This document shows, piece after piece, positions 16,115 through 24,374 of a stretch of 64,000 nucleotides of DNA (its first letter is position 1; each line of letters starts with the position of its first letter). The notes below the pieces were generated by a model. That model had not been told where the DNA came from and did not search any database. It was given only the letters and a program-made list of their open reading frames with translations. The position numbers and the translations under genes are program-made. Source of the DNA: Methanococcoides alaskense (GTDB lineage Archaea > Halobacteriota > Methanosarcinia > Methanosarcinales > Methanosarcinaceae); NCBI RefSeq assembly GCF_031454185.1, contig NZ_JAVDQI010000002.1, positions 124,001 to 188,000 of the forward strand, read 5' to 3'.

Positions 16115-17302
16115 TTATTTTGCAGTTGAGACTATCTTTACAACATCACCGTTTTTCAGCTCATACTTTTCTCCGAGTCTCATCTTTGTTTTTCCGTCAA
16201 CTGCATAGAGGAACCGGTTTCCGATATCAGTGTGGACACGGTATGCCAGGTCGTGTGGGGTAGAACCTTTCTTCATGAGGAAAGCATCAGGGAGCATTCT
16301 GTCGTTCTTATCTGCCCATTTTCCTTCATCTTCCACCGGATATACCACTATCAGTTCAAGAAGATCAAAAACCGCTCTGTTGATACACTCCTGTATGCCG
16401 GCTCCACCGGTTCCAAGGGTGTTTATGATCTCTTTCAGGCTTTGAAGTCCTTTTTTCTGTGCTTCGTTGACCTTGTCGGAGATTATCTCGAAATCCATGT
16501 CTCCTGGGTTATAACTTATTATACCGTTCTTTGCAGCTGATCTCAATGCAAGTTCTGCTGCAGCACTGGTGGGTACTACCATGATATCAAGTTCTTCGAG
16601 AGCTTTTACGTTCTCTTCAGGCGCGACATCTATCTTGTTGGCCGCTATCATCGTAGGTTTGGTGATGGCACGGATGGTCTCACAAAGCTTTGCCATATCT
16701 TCATCTGTCCACTGGGTGCATTCTTCAGGCATTTTGCAAGCAAGCAGGGCCTGGCGTGCTTGGGATTCATTGACACCTGCACCCAAAAGCTGGTCTGAAA
16801 CGGCCTGTTCCATCTTCATGCCTTCGGCCCTTATCTTTCGTGAAAGCTTGTCCCAGTTCTTTTTCAGGATGCCTGTCATCCACATTGCTATCTCGCGGTT
16901 CAGGAAGTTAACGTCCTCCAGTGGATCGTGCTCTCCGATATCCACAGGGTTTCCTTCGATATCTGTGCCACCGGATGCGTCTATTACGTGTATTATGGCC
17001 TGTGCCTGTCTAAGCTCGTCAAGGAACGTATTGCCAAGGCCGCGTCCCATGTGTGCATCGGGTACAAGTCCTGCGACGTCTATGATCTCAATAGGTACAT
17101 ACCTTATTCCGTCCTGACAGTTGCCACAGCGTTTGTCCCTTTCTGTGCATGGGCAGACTGCCCTTACGTAAGTTACTCCTTTGTTCGCATTGATCGTGGT
17201 GAACGGATAATTCGCTATCTCGACATCTGCAAGGGTAGCAGCTTTGAAAAAAGTTGATTTACCTGCATTTGGTTTTCCTGCAAGGCCTATGGTCATTGAC
17301 AT
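16115..17302 (-). CDS. OBG-family GTPase, archaeal YchF-like
   Basis: A 395-residue P-loop NTPase of the Obg/YchF (COG0012) group. It has G1 GKPNAGKST (residues 9-17), the switch region NYPFTTI, G3 DVAGL, G4 NKID near residue 220, and a C-terminal TGS domain ending LKNGDVVKIVSTAK. A cysteine-rich insertion between G1 and G3 (CPCTERDKRCGNC) is characteristic of the archaeal/eukaryotic branch. The family associates with ribosomes and may hydrolyse ATP or GTP. It is upstream of the cis-prenyltransferase-like gene and probably in one transcript. ATG 17296 is an alternative start. Confidence 0.93.
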   Translation of the reverse strand: MSMTIGLAGKPNAGKSTFFKAATLADVEIANYPFTTINANKGVTYVRAVCPCTERDKRCGNCQDGIRYVPIEIIDVAGLVPDAHMGRGLGNTFLDELRQAQAIIHVIDASGGTDIEGNPVDIGEHDPLEDVNFLNREIAMWMTGILKKNWDKLSRKIRAEGMKMEQAVSDQLLGAGVNESQARQALLACKMPEECTQWTDEDMAKLCETIRAITKPTMIAANKIDVAPEENVKALEELDIMVVPTSAAAELALRSAAKNGIISYNPGDMDFEIISDKVNEAQKKGLQSLKEIINTLGTGGAGIQECINRAVFDLLELIVVYPVEDEGKWADKNDRMLPDAFLMKKGSTPHDLAYRVHTDIGNRFLYAVDGKTKMRLGEKYELKNGDVVKIVSTAK

Positions 17303-17391
17303 GCTTTACCAATCATCCTTGAAGCATTTAACTTTTGTTAATGGGAGACAGGCAATGGAGATGCTTTATGAAGTTGCTTATGTGAGTAATG

Positions 17392-17399
17392 TTTATATT
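17392..17399 (+). promoter_or_regulatory. TATA box of the tRNA-Arg gene
   Basis: TTTATATT lies 32 bases upstream of the tRNA and predicts a start near 17423, leaving an 8-base 5' leader for RNase P. Confidence 0.6.
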
Positions 17400-17430
17400 G
17401 CAGGAAGTTATTAGGAGGTCTGTCTAACTT

Positions 17431-17502
17431 GTCTCGGTAGGGTAGAGGATATCCTTGGGGCTTGCGGAGCCTTAGACCCGAGTTCGATTCTCGGTCGGGA
17501 CG
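17431..17502 (+). tRNA. tRNA-Arg, anticodon GCG
   Basis: A 72-base cloverleaf. The acceptor stem is GTCTCGG with TCGGGAC (two G-T pairs), the D-arm begins TAGGGTAGAGG, the anticodon stem GGGGC/GCCTT encloses TTGCGGA with anticodon GCG at 17464-17466 (reads CGC), and the T-arm is CCGAG-TTCGATT-CTCGG. The discriminator is G and CCA is not encoded. It decodes arginine. It stands alone between the GTPase and thermosome genes. Confidence 0.93.
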
Positions 17503-17812
17503 TACCAGATCTATTTGGAAGTTAAAGACTTTCACTCTGCTTGGAGTGTTTTAATTAACTTCAAGCGGGGTCTTGTTTTATATCAATTTGATCATGAAGC
17601 TTGTAAGTTACAATTCATAAACGTGCTGATCTTCATAACTGTCAGTTTGTTTATGCAGGATCTGTTTTTTGTCATTGTTATTATTGTATTTCCGGTAAAG
17701 CACATGTAATGGTGGATTGTGATCATCAACATCACAGTGTAATGTGGGTTTGGGTCGCTTCACTTGTTTTTCAGTTTATCGCATACTTTTCTACATTCTA
17801 ATACTGGTTATA
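17503..17812. other. Gene-free stretch after the tRNA
   Basis: AT-rich sequence with a small hairpin CACTC/GAGTG followed by TTTT (17531-17550) that may end the tRNA transcript. The 64-residue frame at 17515-17709 is hydrophobic and lacks a ribosome binding site. I see no gene here. Confidence 0.5.
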
Positions 17813-17928
17813 CTTATATAGAAGTTCATTCATTTAGAACGAACAGATTGAGCACATAATGTGTAATATCTCAAATTATATTCAAATAATTGATTTTCTT
17901 TTATCAATGCTATTAAGGAGGTCTAAAT
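17813..17928 (+). promoter_or_regulatory. Thermosome promoter, leader and ribosome binding site
   Basis: CTTATATA (17813-17820) is a TATA box predicting a start near 17843 and an 85-base leader. Around the start is an interrupted inverted repeat GTTC...GAAC (about 17824-17840). The leader ends in a strong ribosome binding site GGAGG (17917-17921), seven bases before an ATC codon at 17929. Confidence 0.55.
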
Positions 17929-19545
17929 ATCACACCAAATCTGAGAATTCAGGGCAGGGATGCACAAAGTAACAATATCCTTGCAGGAAAGGCAGTTGCA
18001 AGTGCAGTCCGCACAACACTTGGTCCAAAGGGAATGGACAAGATGCTTGTGGACTCCATGGGAGACATTGTTATCACAAACGATGGTGCTACCATATTGA
18101 AGGAAATGGATATCCAGCACCCTGCAGCTAAGATGATCGTGGAAGTATCCAAGACACAGGATGCTGAGGTCGGGGACGGAACAACTACTGCAGCAGTTCT
18201 TTCTGGAGAATTGCTTTCAAAGGCAGAAGAACTTATCATGAAGGGAGTCCACCCAACCATCATATCCGAAGGTTACAGACATGCTGCAGAGAAATGCCGT
18301 GAGATCCTGGAAACTATCACTATTGCTATTTCCCCGGACGACGAAGCGGCTCTGATAAAGATCGCTGGAACAGCTATCACCGGAAAGGGCGCTGAGTCAT
18401 ACAAAGAGACGCTCTCAGCTCTTGCGGTCAAAGCAGTTCGTTCAATAGTCGAAGAGGAAGAAGATGGCTTTAAGGTCAATGTCCTTGAGAACATCAAGAT
18501 CGAGAAGCGCGCAGGCGGAAGCATTGCTGATTCCGAGCTTGTAGATGGTCTTGTAATTGACAAGGAACGCTCACACCCAAATATGCCTGAGAAGGTAGAG
18601 AACGCAAAGATCCTTCTGTTAAGCTGCCCTGTCGAGTTCAGAAAGACCGAGATGGACTCTGAGATCAAGATCACCTCCCCGGGCCAGATGCAGTTGTTCC
18701 TGGACCAGGAAGAGAAAATGATGAAGGAGATGGCTGAGAAGGTCATCGCAAGCGGCGCAAATGTGGTATTCTGCCAGAAAGGTATCGATGATATGGCACA
18801 GTACTACATCGAGAAAGCAGGTATCTATGCTGTTAGAAGGGTAAAGAAGAGCGATCTTAAGAGACTCAGCAAGGTAACCGGTGGAACAATTATCCAGGAC
18901 CTTGATCAGATCACTACTGCAGATGTAGGCACAGCAGGTCTGGTAGAGGAGAAAGAAGTAAGGGGCGGCAAGATGACCTATGTTACAGGTTGCCAGAACT
19001 CAAAGGCTGTTACAGCACTTCTCCACGGCGGTACCGAACACGTTGTCGATTCACTTGAGCGCGCATTGAACGATGCTCTGCATGTTGTCGGTGTTGTAAT
19101 CGAAGATGGCAAGATCGTGGTCGGCGGAGGTTCATCTGAGATCGAACTTTCACTCAGACTCCGTGAATATGCATCCACTCTCAAGGGAAGGGAGCAGCTT
19201 GCTGTCAGCAAGTTCGCAGAAGCTCTTGAAGTGATCCCTGAGACACTCGCAGAGAATGCAGGTCTTGACCCAATTGACATGATGGTGGAACTACGTTCCC
19301 AGCATGAGAAGGGTAACAAGAACGCAGGTCTTAATGTTTACACCGGCGAGGTAATCGACATGTGGGAGAACGATGTGATCGAGCCACTCCGAATAAAGAC
19401 CCAGGCTATAAACGCTGCAATGGAAGCAACTGTCATGATCCTCAGGATCGATGATGTCGTAGCTTCAACTGGCAGCGCAAACCAGGGTATGGGTCCTGGC
19501 GGTCTGCCTGACATGCCTGACCTTGATATGGACGCTACATACTGA
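17929..19545 (+). CDS. ths: Thermosome subunit (group II chaperonin), apparent ATC start
   Basis: ATP-dependent chaperonin subunit forming the double-ring thermosome. The conserved core is complete: GRDAQSNNILAGKAVAS, TTLGPKGMDKMLVDS, the ATP site GDGTTTAAVLSGEL, and a Gly/Met-rich tail ending DMDATY. The first ATG in frame (18034) lies inside the conserved nucleotide-binding region, so it cannot be the true start. Upstream the frame is open only back to a TAA at 17914-17916 and contains no ATG, GTG or TTG. GGAGG at 17917-17921 is followed after 7 bases by ATC (17929), giving 538 residues beginning (M)TPNLRIQGRDAQ. Relatives have about ten more N-terminal residues. Either translation starts at ATC or a former ATG has mutated. 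Confidence 0.9.
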   Translation: MTPNLRIQGRDAQSNNILAGKAVASAVRTTLGPKGMDKMLVDSMGDIVITNDGATILKEMDIQHPAAKMIVEVSKTQDAEVGDGTTTAAVLSGELLSKAEELIMKGVHPTIISEGYRHAAEKCREILETITIAISPDDEAALIKIAGTAITGKGAESYKETLSALAVKAVRSIVEEEEDGFKVNVLENIKIEKRAGGSIADSELVDGLVIDKERSHPNMPEKVENAKILLLSCPVEFRKTEMDSEIKITSPGQMQLFLDQEEKMMKEMAEKVIASGANVVFCQKGIDDMAQYYIEKAGIYAVRRVKKSDLKRLSKVTGGTIIQDLDQITTADVGTAGLVEEKEVRGGKMTYVTGCQNSKAVTALLHGGTEHVVDSLERALNDALHVVGVVIEDGKIVVGGGSSEIELSLRLREYASTLKGREQLAVSKFAEALEVIPETLAENAGLDPIDMMVELRSQHEKGNKNAGLNVYTGEVIDMWENDVIEPLRIKTQAINAAMEATVMILRIDDVVASTGSANQGMGPGGLPDMPDLDMDATY

Positions 19546-19569
19546 GTCTATTTCAAACCCTTAAGATCC

Positions 19570-19603
19570 GTGCCGGTCTTTCCGGCACATTCTATCTTTT
19601 TTT
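19570..19603 (+). terminator. Intrinsic-type terminator after the thermosome gene
   Basis: Seven-base stem GTGCCGG / CCGGCAC around TCTTT (19570-19588) followed by T-rich sequence to 19603. Confidence 0.85.
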
Positions 19604-19655
19604 CACTGCTTTTCACTAAATATCTGTCTTACTGAAAGTTTGGGATCATCGTAAG

Positions 19656-19697
19656 CTATTTATCAAATGTTAACCACTCACCGAAACATGGTTAACA
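19656..19697 (+). promoter_or_regulatory. bioY promoter with BirA-type biotin operator
   Basis: The TATA element CTATTTATC (19656-19664) predicts a start near 19687. An inverted repeat TGTTAACC (19668-19675), 14-base spacer, GGTTAACA (19690-19697) covers that start. The repeat and its spacing match the GTTAAC-type operators known for biotin repressor BirA in archaea and bacteria. Repression of biotin uptake when biotin is abundant follows by inference. No birA gene is in the window. Confidence 0.8.
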
Positions 19698-19720
19698 ACA
19701 ATGAACATAAAGGCCCGGAT

Positions 19721-20245
19721 ATGGCAAATTCAAATACGGATATCAGAAAAATGGTATATGCCTCGTTATTTGCAGCACTGACCTCTATCGGTGCCTACAT
19801 CACTGTCCCTCTTGGTCCTATCCCGTTCACTCTTCAGATGGTATTCGTTCTGATGGCAGGCGCAATGCTTGGCAGTAAATGGGGTGGGATCAGTATGGTA
19901 GTTTATGTTCTTCTCGGTCTTGCCGGCTTGCCCGTATTCTCCAACGGCGGATCCGGTCTCGGTGTCATCCTTGGTCCCACTGGGGGATACCTCATAGGTT
20001 TCATCGCAGCGGCATTCGTCATTGGTTATCTCTTTGAGATGAACGGCAGCAATAATTTATTGAAGAATGGTCTTTTTGTAACGATCGGTTCCGTTGTCAT
20101 CTTCTGTTTCGGTCTGGCTCATCTGATGATAGTTGCAGATATGTCATTCATGCAGGCGGTAACTGTGGGTTTCCTCCCATTCATTCTGCCCGGCATTGTA
20201 AAGATCGCAGTTGCAACGGGCATTGCGACAAAATACAAAATATGA
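19721..20245 (+). CDS. bioY: Biotin transporter S-component BioY
   Basis: Substrate-binding membrane subunit (S-component) of an ECF vitamin importer. The 174-residue protein has about six membrane spans and the BioY signature GAYITVPLGPIPFTLQ near residue 25, with GGISMVVYVLLGLAGLPVF following. In-frame ATGs at 19667 and 19688 lie upstream of or at the predicted transcript start and inside the biotin operator, so ATG 19721 is preferred. The next genes are two ECF ATPases and the ECF T-component, making a complete biotin importer. The BirA-type operator in front supports biotin as substrate. Confidence 0.9.
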   Translation: MANSNTDIRKMVYASLFAALTSIGAYITVPLGPIPFTLQMVFVLMAGAMLGSKWGGISMVVYVLLGLAGLPVFSNGGSGLGVILGPTGGYLIGFIAAAFVIGYLFEMNGSNNLLKNGLFVTIGSVVIFCFGLAHLMIVADMSFMQAVTVGFLPFILPGIVKIAVATGIATKYKI

Positions 20246-20262
20246 TCTGAAAAGGTACTCTA

Positions 20263-21072
20263 ATGATAGAGCTAAAGGATGTAAGTTACAGCTATCCGAA
20301 TGGTCATAATGTGCTTGATAATATCGATATTCGGATAGAAAAAGGCTCTTTCATAACTATTCTTGGGGACAACGGCAGTGGTAAATCCACTCTCATACGT
20401 CACATTAACGGGCTTTTGAAGCCTTCTCAGGGAGTCGTTTCTGTATGCGGGATGGATCCTGCATCCTCCACAGATATCTGGAAAATACGGCAAACGGTCG
20501 GTATGGTCTTTCAGGACCCTCACTCTCAGGCAGTGGGTGCAACAGTTGAAGAGGATGTTGCATTCGGCCCTGAGAACCTTGCACTGGAGAGCGATGAGAT
20601 AAGGCTGCGTGTTACAAATGCCATTGCAAATGTAGGGTTGGAATGTCTTGAAGACTCTCTTCTCATGTCCTTAAGTGGGGGACAATTACAGAAAACAGCG
20701 ATTGCCGGTGTTCTGGCGATGGTCCCTGAGATACTGATATTCGATGAAGTGACTTCCATGCTGGATTCGGTTTCACGTTCTCAGATCATTGACATTGTAC
20801 GGCAGCTCAACAAAAGGGGGCATACCGTGGTCTATGTGACGCATCATATGGAAGAAGCTTTGTTTGCTGATAGGGTCATCGTACTTGAAAATGGTTCGAT
20901 TACAAGTGACGGCACACCTCGGGATGTATTTCGTGAGATATATGCATCAGGTAGAAAAGTTCCTCCGCATCTGGAACTTGCCTTCAGATTACAGGACGCA
21001 GGCATGATCTCCCCTGACGTGTTCCCTATGGATGCTTTATCCTTGAAGGAGGAAATATGTCCATCGAGGTGA
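20263..21072 (+). CDS. ecfA: ECF transporter ATPase, first copy (EcfA/BioM-like)
   Basis: ATP-binding subunit that powers the biotin ECF importer, 269 residues. Walker A GDNGSGKST (about 34-42), Q-loop VFQDPHSQ, signature LSGGQLQKTAIAG, Walker B ILIFDEVTSML (DEV replaces the usual DEP) and H-loop VTHHMEEA are present. It starts 17 bases after bioY and its 3' end overlaps the second ATPase by 16 bases. Two different ATPases next to one T-component suggest a heterodimeric EcfA-EcfA' module. The module might also serve other S-components encoded elsewhere. Confidence 0.93.
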   Translation: MIELKDVSYSYPNGHNVLDNIDIRIEKGSFITILGDNGSGKSTLIRHINGLLKPSQGVVSVCGMDPASSTDIWKIRQTVGMVFQDPHSQAVGATVEEDVAFGPENLALESDEIRLRVTNAIANVGLECLEDSLLMSLSGGQLQKTAIAGVLAMVPEILIFDEVTSMLDSVSRSQIIDIVRQLNKRGHTVVYVTHHMEEALFADRVIVLENGSITSDGTPRDVFREIYASGRKVPPHLELAFRLQDAGMISPDVFPMDALSLKEEICPSR

Positions 21073-21875
21073 ATGGGCTGCATTTCTCATATGGGAAAGG
21101 AAAAAAAAGGCTCACGATATTGAAGGATGTGACCTTTTCAGTGGGTAAAGGTGAGTTTGTCGGTATCATTGGTAACGTTGGTTGTGGCAAGACAACTCTC
21201 ATCAAGCATCTCAATGGGCTGTTGGTTCCAGTAACCGGAAATGTGACCGTGGACGGGCTTGTATCTTCAAAAAAAGAGGTATGCAGAAAGGTCGGTGTCC
21301 TGTTCCAACAGCCTTCAAAACAATTGTTCTGCAAGACCGTTTTTGAGGATATTGCTTACGGTCCCTCGAATTTTGGTATGAAAGGGGATGAATTGGAATA
21401 TTGTGTACATGACGCAATTGAAAAAGTAGGTATTAGTTCCGATATTCTTGGAAGTTCCCCTTTTAGTCTGAGCGGGGGAGAAATGAGACTTGTGGCCCTT
21501 GCCGGTGTTCTTTCATCATCACCTGACTACCTGGTCCTTGATGAACCCACATCAGGGCTGAGTACATTCTACAAGGAACGCCTGTTCAGAACACTTGAGC
21601 TGCTCAGACAAAATGGTGTGGGTATTGTGCTGGTCTCCCATCATCTTGAAGATGTTCTTGGTGTGGCTGATAAGATCGTATATCTGAATGAAGGTAAGAT
21701 GGTCTTTGAGGGTGCTCCTGAAGAATATCTAAGCTCACTGTCCCTCCCGGCTCCGGAGATTACCGTACTCATGAGGGGATTGAGCTCTTCCGGTCTGGCT
21801 GTAAGGAAAACGGTCTTTTCCGTGGAAGATGCTTTCAATGAGATCGTTGGAGCATTGTCGGAAAAAAGGGGCTGA
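21057..21875 (+). CDS. ecfA: ECF transporter ATPase, second copy (EcfA')
   Basis: Second ATPase of the importer, 272 residues. Walker A reads GNVGCGKTT, Q-loop LFQQPSKQLF, signature SLSGGEMRLVALAG, Walker B LVLDEPTSGLS and H-loop SHHLEDV. The start ATG overlaps the end of the first ATPase by 16 bases in another frame, which argues for coupled translation. All catalytic motifs are intact in both ATPases. The C-terminal 60 residues are a short accessory region typical of EcfA proteins. Confidence 0.93.
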   Translation: MSIEVNGLHFSYGKGKKRLTILKDVTFSVGKGEFVGIIGNVGCGKTTLIKHLNGLLVPVTGNVTVDGLVSSKKEVCRKVGVLFQQPSKQLFCKTVFEDIAYGPSNFGMKGDELEYCVHDAIEKVGISSDILGSSPFSLSGGEMRLVALAGVLSSSPDYLVLDEPTSGLSTFYKERLFRTLELLRQNGVGIVLVSHHLEDVLGVADKIVYLNEGKMVFEGAPEEYLSSLSLPAPEITVLMRGLSSSGLAVRKTVFSVEDAFNEIVGALSEKRG

Positions 21876-21879
21876 TCAG

Positions 21880-22647
21880 GTGGAAGGTTTCTTATTCTCC
21901 TATGTTGCAGGCAAGTCGATCCTTCACGGACTTGATCCTCGTGTCAAGATATTTTCGGTAATGTGTCTAAGTATTCTCATATTCAGATCATCTGCCCTTG
22001 TTGATCTCCTTGTATTTACATTGCTTTTTGTAGGGCTTACGATCATCGCAGGTTCCGGGTTATCGGGCATAAGGTCGGTCCGTCCGTTGTTTCCTATCTT
22101 TGTCTTTATTTTCCTGATGCATTTCTTCTTTACCGAAGGTGTGGCTTTGTTCGATTCTCAATTCTCACCAACCTATGAGGGGCTCTTGAAAGGTTCGTTG
22201 GTCACCGTAAGGTTCGTCCTCTTAATTCTCTATGGCTCTTTGCTGACCTCTACCACAAGACCGGCGGTGATAACTACCGGGATCGAAAGAATACTTCGTC
22301 CGCTTCCTTTGAGGCGGGTGGGTGTGACCTCTTTCGAGATAGCGACCATGATGTCTCTAGCCCTTTATTTTATGCCTCATCTGTTGTGGTATGCAGGGCA
22401 GGTAAAGGATTCTCAGTTGTCGCGTGGTTCAAAGTACAGGCGTGATCCCATCTCTGGGACCCTTTCGCTTGCAATACCGGTATTGAAAGGTTCTATGAGA
22501 ATGGCCGATGATGTGGCGATGGCAATGGAAAGCAGGTGCTATCAGGGAAATTTTCGTACCTCTTTGTTCGAGCTGAAAATGACCACACGTGATGTTCTGG
22601 TCTTTTCGTTCGTTCTGGGTGTGACAGCATTAGTATTATATGTATGA
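21880..22647 (+). CDS. ecfT: ECF transporter T-component (EcfT/BioN-like)
   Basis: Membrane scaffold that links the ATPases to the S-component, 255 residues with about five spans. The C-terminal coupling helices carry SRG (in QLSRGSKYRR) and SRC (in AMESRCYQGNF), variants of the usual two Ala-Arg-Gly motifs. The frame is open upstream into the second ATPase gene; GTG 21880, four bases after that gene ends, gives the family start VEGFLFSYVAGKS. Last gene of the bioY operon; the next gene has its own operator between. Confidence 0.88.
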   Translation: MEGFLFSYVAGKSILHGLDPRVKIFSVMCLSILIFRSSALVDLLVFTLLFVGLTIIAGSGLSGIRSVRPLFPIFVFIFLMHFFFTEGVALFDSQFSPTYEGLLKGSLVTVRFVLLILYGSLLTSTTRPAVITTGIERILRPLPLRRVGVTSFEIATMMSLALYFMPHLLWYAGQVKDSQLSRGSKYRRDPISGTLSLAIPVLKGSMRMADDVAMAMESRCYQGNFRTSLFELKMTTRDVLVFSFVLGVTALVLYV

Positions 22648-22658
22648 GCATATGTTCA
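22645..22658 (+). promoter_or_regulatory. Candidate ArsR-family operator
   Basis: TGAGCATATGTTCA is a 6-2-6 inverted repeat with one mismatch, the form bound by ArsR/SmtB repressors. It overlaps the ecfT stop codon and lies just upstream of the regulator gene, downstream of the TATA-like TATTATATG (22634-22642). A second half-site ATGTTCAT follows at 22660. Autoregulation is inferred. Confidence 0.6.
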
Positions 22659-22659
22659 T

Positions 22660-23022
22660 ATGTTCATGCAAGACGATGCTTCCTGTGAGCGTGTTGATAA
22701 AGATGCCATTGATGCGATAGTCTCCCATCTTCCAGATGAGGATGCGATACTGAGGATATCCAATATATTCCATGCTTTACGATCGAAACCTCGATTAACA
22801 ACACTGTACCTTCTCCTTGAGAAGGACATGTGTGTATGTGAACTGGAACATGCCCTGGGGATGACACAATCTGCCATCTCTCACAATCTTCGCACCCTTC
22901 GCCAGCTTGACCTTGTCAGGGTCAGGAAAGACGGGCGTTTTGCAGTTTATTCAGTTGCTGATGAGCACGTAAGAGCACTGCTCGAGCTATCCCGCAGTCA
23001 CGTTGTGGGGTGTGTTCAATGA
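22660..23022 (+). CDS. ArsR/SmtB-family metal(loid)-sensing repressor
   Basis: A 120-residue winged-helix repressor. The metal-site motif at the alpha-3 helix reads MCVCEL, equivalent to the ELCVCDL sensor of ArsR/CadC proteins, followed by the recognition helix TQSAISHNLRTLRQLDL and wing RKDGRFAVYSV. A further cysteine lies at the C-terminus (VVGCVQ). It would release DNA when a soft metal or arsenite binds. The start may instead be ATG 22666, which fits a leaderless mRNA. The stop overlaps the permease start (ATGA), so the pair forms a regulator-exporter operon. Confidence 0.92.
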   Translation: MFMQDDASCERVDKDAIDAIVSHLPDEDAILRISNIFHALRSKPRLTTLYLLLEKDMCVCELEHALGMTQSAISHNLRTLRQLDLVRVRKDGRFAVYSVADEHVRALLELSRSHVVGCVQ

Positions 23023-24155
23023 CCTACCTGGAAACCATTCTGGAGATTCTCATTGGTATCGGCTTGAGTTCCTGGAACGTCCTTGCAGAAGCAGCACCTT
23101 ATCTTTTACTGGGATTCGGAGTTGCAGGGATCTTGCATGTCTTTGTACCGGATGAAAAGATAATGCAATATCTGGGCCATTCCGCCGGGAAGTTCCGTTC
23201 AGTACTGAATGCTTCACTGATCGGTGTGCCTCTGCCTTTATGTTCCTGTGGGGTGGTCCCTGCAGCACTGTCCTTGAAAAAAAGAGGTGCAACAAATGGG
23301 GCAACCCTGTCTTTTTTGATATCCACTCCTCAGACAGGTGTGGATTCAATAGCCATCACATACGCCCTTCTTGATCCCATTATGACAATCTTCCGGCCGA
23401 TCGCGACTTTCATTACTGCATTGGTGGCAGGGATCGCCGAAGACCTTCTACGCTCTCCTCGGGATGTTTCAGGCAAAGATGTTGAAAAAAGACCGACAAC
23501 CAGTATATTGGAAATGGCTTCATTGCCGATGCCTTCCTCATCTCTTTCCTCCTCATGCAGTTGCAACTCCTGTGGGTCTACGGGAACTGAAAATACTGAT
23601 ACTTTTTCCGGAAGGGTCGTCTCCGGTATCAGGTATGCATACGTGGAACTGCTTGGGGATATAAGCTACTGGCTTATCATTGGTATTGTTCTTGCAGGTA
23701 TCATCACATATCTGGTGCCTGAAGATCTCGTTGGTTCCCATCTTGGAGGGGGTCTGGTCTCGATGCTCCTTGCACTTGTTGTAGGTATTCCCCTTTACAT
23801 CTGTGCGACCGCTTCGACGCCTCTTGCAGCGGTTCTTATTGCAAAGGGCATGAGTCCCGGGGCAGCGTTCGTTTTCCTGCTTGCAGGGCCTGCAACGAAT
23901 GCAGCTACTATTACAATGGTCCTGAAGTATCTGGGCAGGAGGTCGACAGGTGTTTATCTGGCTTCAATTGCAGTTTGTGCAGTTGCGGGAGGTCTGCTTC
24001 TTGATATGGTCTATTCATATCTGGAAGTTGATGCTCTATCGATAGTCGGAAGCGCGAGCGATGTAATGCCCGAAGAAGTGAAGACCGGCTTTGCACTGTT
24101 GTTACTTCCGTTGATGGCATATGGTATATATCATCAGAAAAAGTGTGGCGATTGA
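23019..24155 (+). CDS. Permease of the SO_0444/DUF318 family, probable metal(loid) exporter
   Basis: A 378-residue membrane protein with two homologous halves of four or five spans each. The first half carries the conserved PLPLCSCGVVP and STPQTG segments, the second YICATASTPLAA and LLAGPATNAATI. Between them is a Ser/Cys-rich loop (SSSCSCNSCGS) that could bind metal. The family includes putative copper/zinc and arsenical exporters. Its ATG overlaps the regulator stop, so expression should follow the ArsR protein. The metal cannot be told from sequence. Confidence 0.88.
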   Translation: MTYLETILEILIGIGLSSWNVLAEAAPYLLLGFGVAGILHVFVPDEKIMQYLGHSAGKFRSVLNASLIGVPLPLCSCGVVPAALSLKKRGATNGATLSFLISTPQTGVDSIAITYALLDPIMTIFRPIATFITALVAGIAEDLLRSPRDVSGKDVEKRPTTSILEMASLPMPSSSLSSSCSCNSCGSTGTENTDTFSGRVVSGIRYAYVELLGDISYWLIIGIVLAGIITYLVPEDLVGSHLGGGLVSMLLALVVGIPLYICATASTPLAAVLIAKGMSPGAAFVFLLAGPATNAATITMVLKYLGRRSTGVYLASIAVCAVAGGLLLDMVYSYLEVDALSIVGSASDVMPEEVKTGFALLLLPLMAYGIYHQKKCGD

Positions 24156-24161
24156 TGTTCG

Positions 24162-24374
24162 TCACTCTTTTTTACAGCGACGATCGGATAGCATCATGCT
24201 AATACGCTCTTTGAAATCATTTATCATCGTATCTTCCATCGGCTGTTCCTTATGTATGGGTAGACCCTTCTCAGGTATTTCTGTGGCCTCGAACGCAGGA
24301 ATTGTTACTATATTCCCGAAGTTATCATATTCCTTTAACTCGTGATTTTTCCACGAAAAGTCCTCATTTTTCAT
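24162..24374 (-). CDS. Small hypothetical protein, 70 residues
   Basis: A short acidic soluble protein (starting MKNEDFSWKNHELKEYDNFG, ending DRRCKKE) convergent with the permease gene, seven bases from its stop. Composition is balanced and protein-like, with the segment VTIPAFEATEIPEKGLPI in the middle. A GTG at 24383 would add three residues. No clear ribosome binding site is visible. I do not recognise the family and propose no function. Confidence 0.55.
   Translation of the reverse strand: MKNEDFSWKNHELKEYDNFGNIVTIPAFEATEIPEKGLPIHKEQPMEDTMINDFKERISMMLSDRRCKKE

Noticed and set aside
17431..17502. tRNA-Arg as an integration site
   Set aside because: No integrase gene and no repeat of the tRNA 3' end were seen in the window.
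17515..17709. 64-residue hydrophobic frame after the tRNA
   Set aside because: No ribosome binding site, no TATA at suitable distance, AT-rich sequence favours chance hydrophobic codons.
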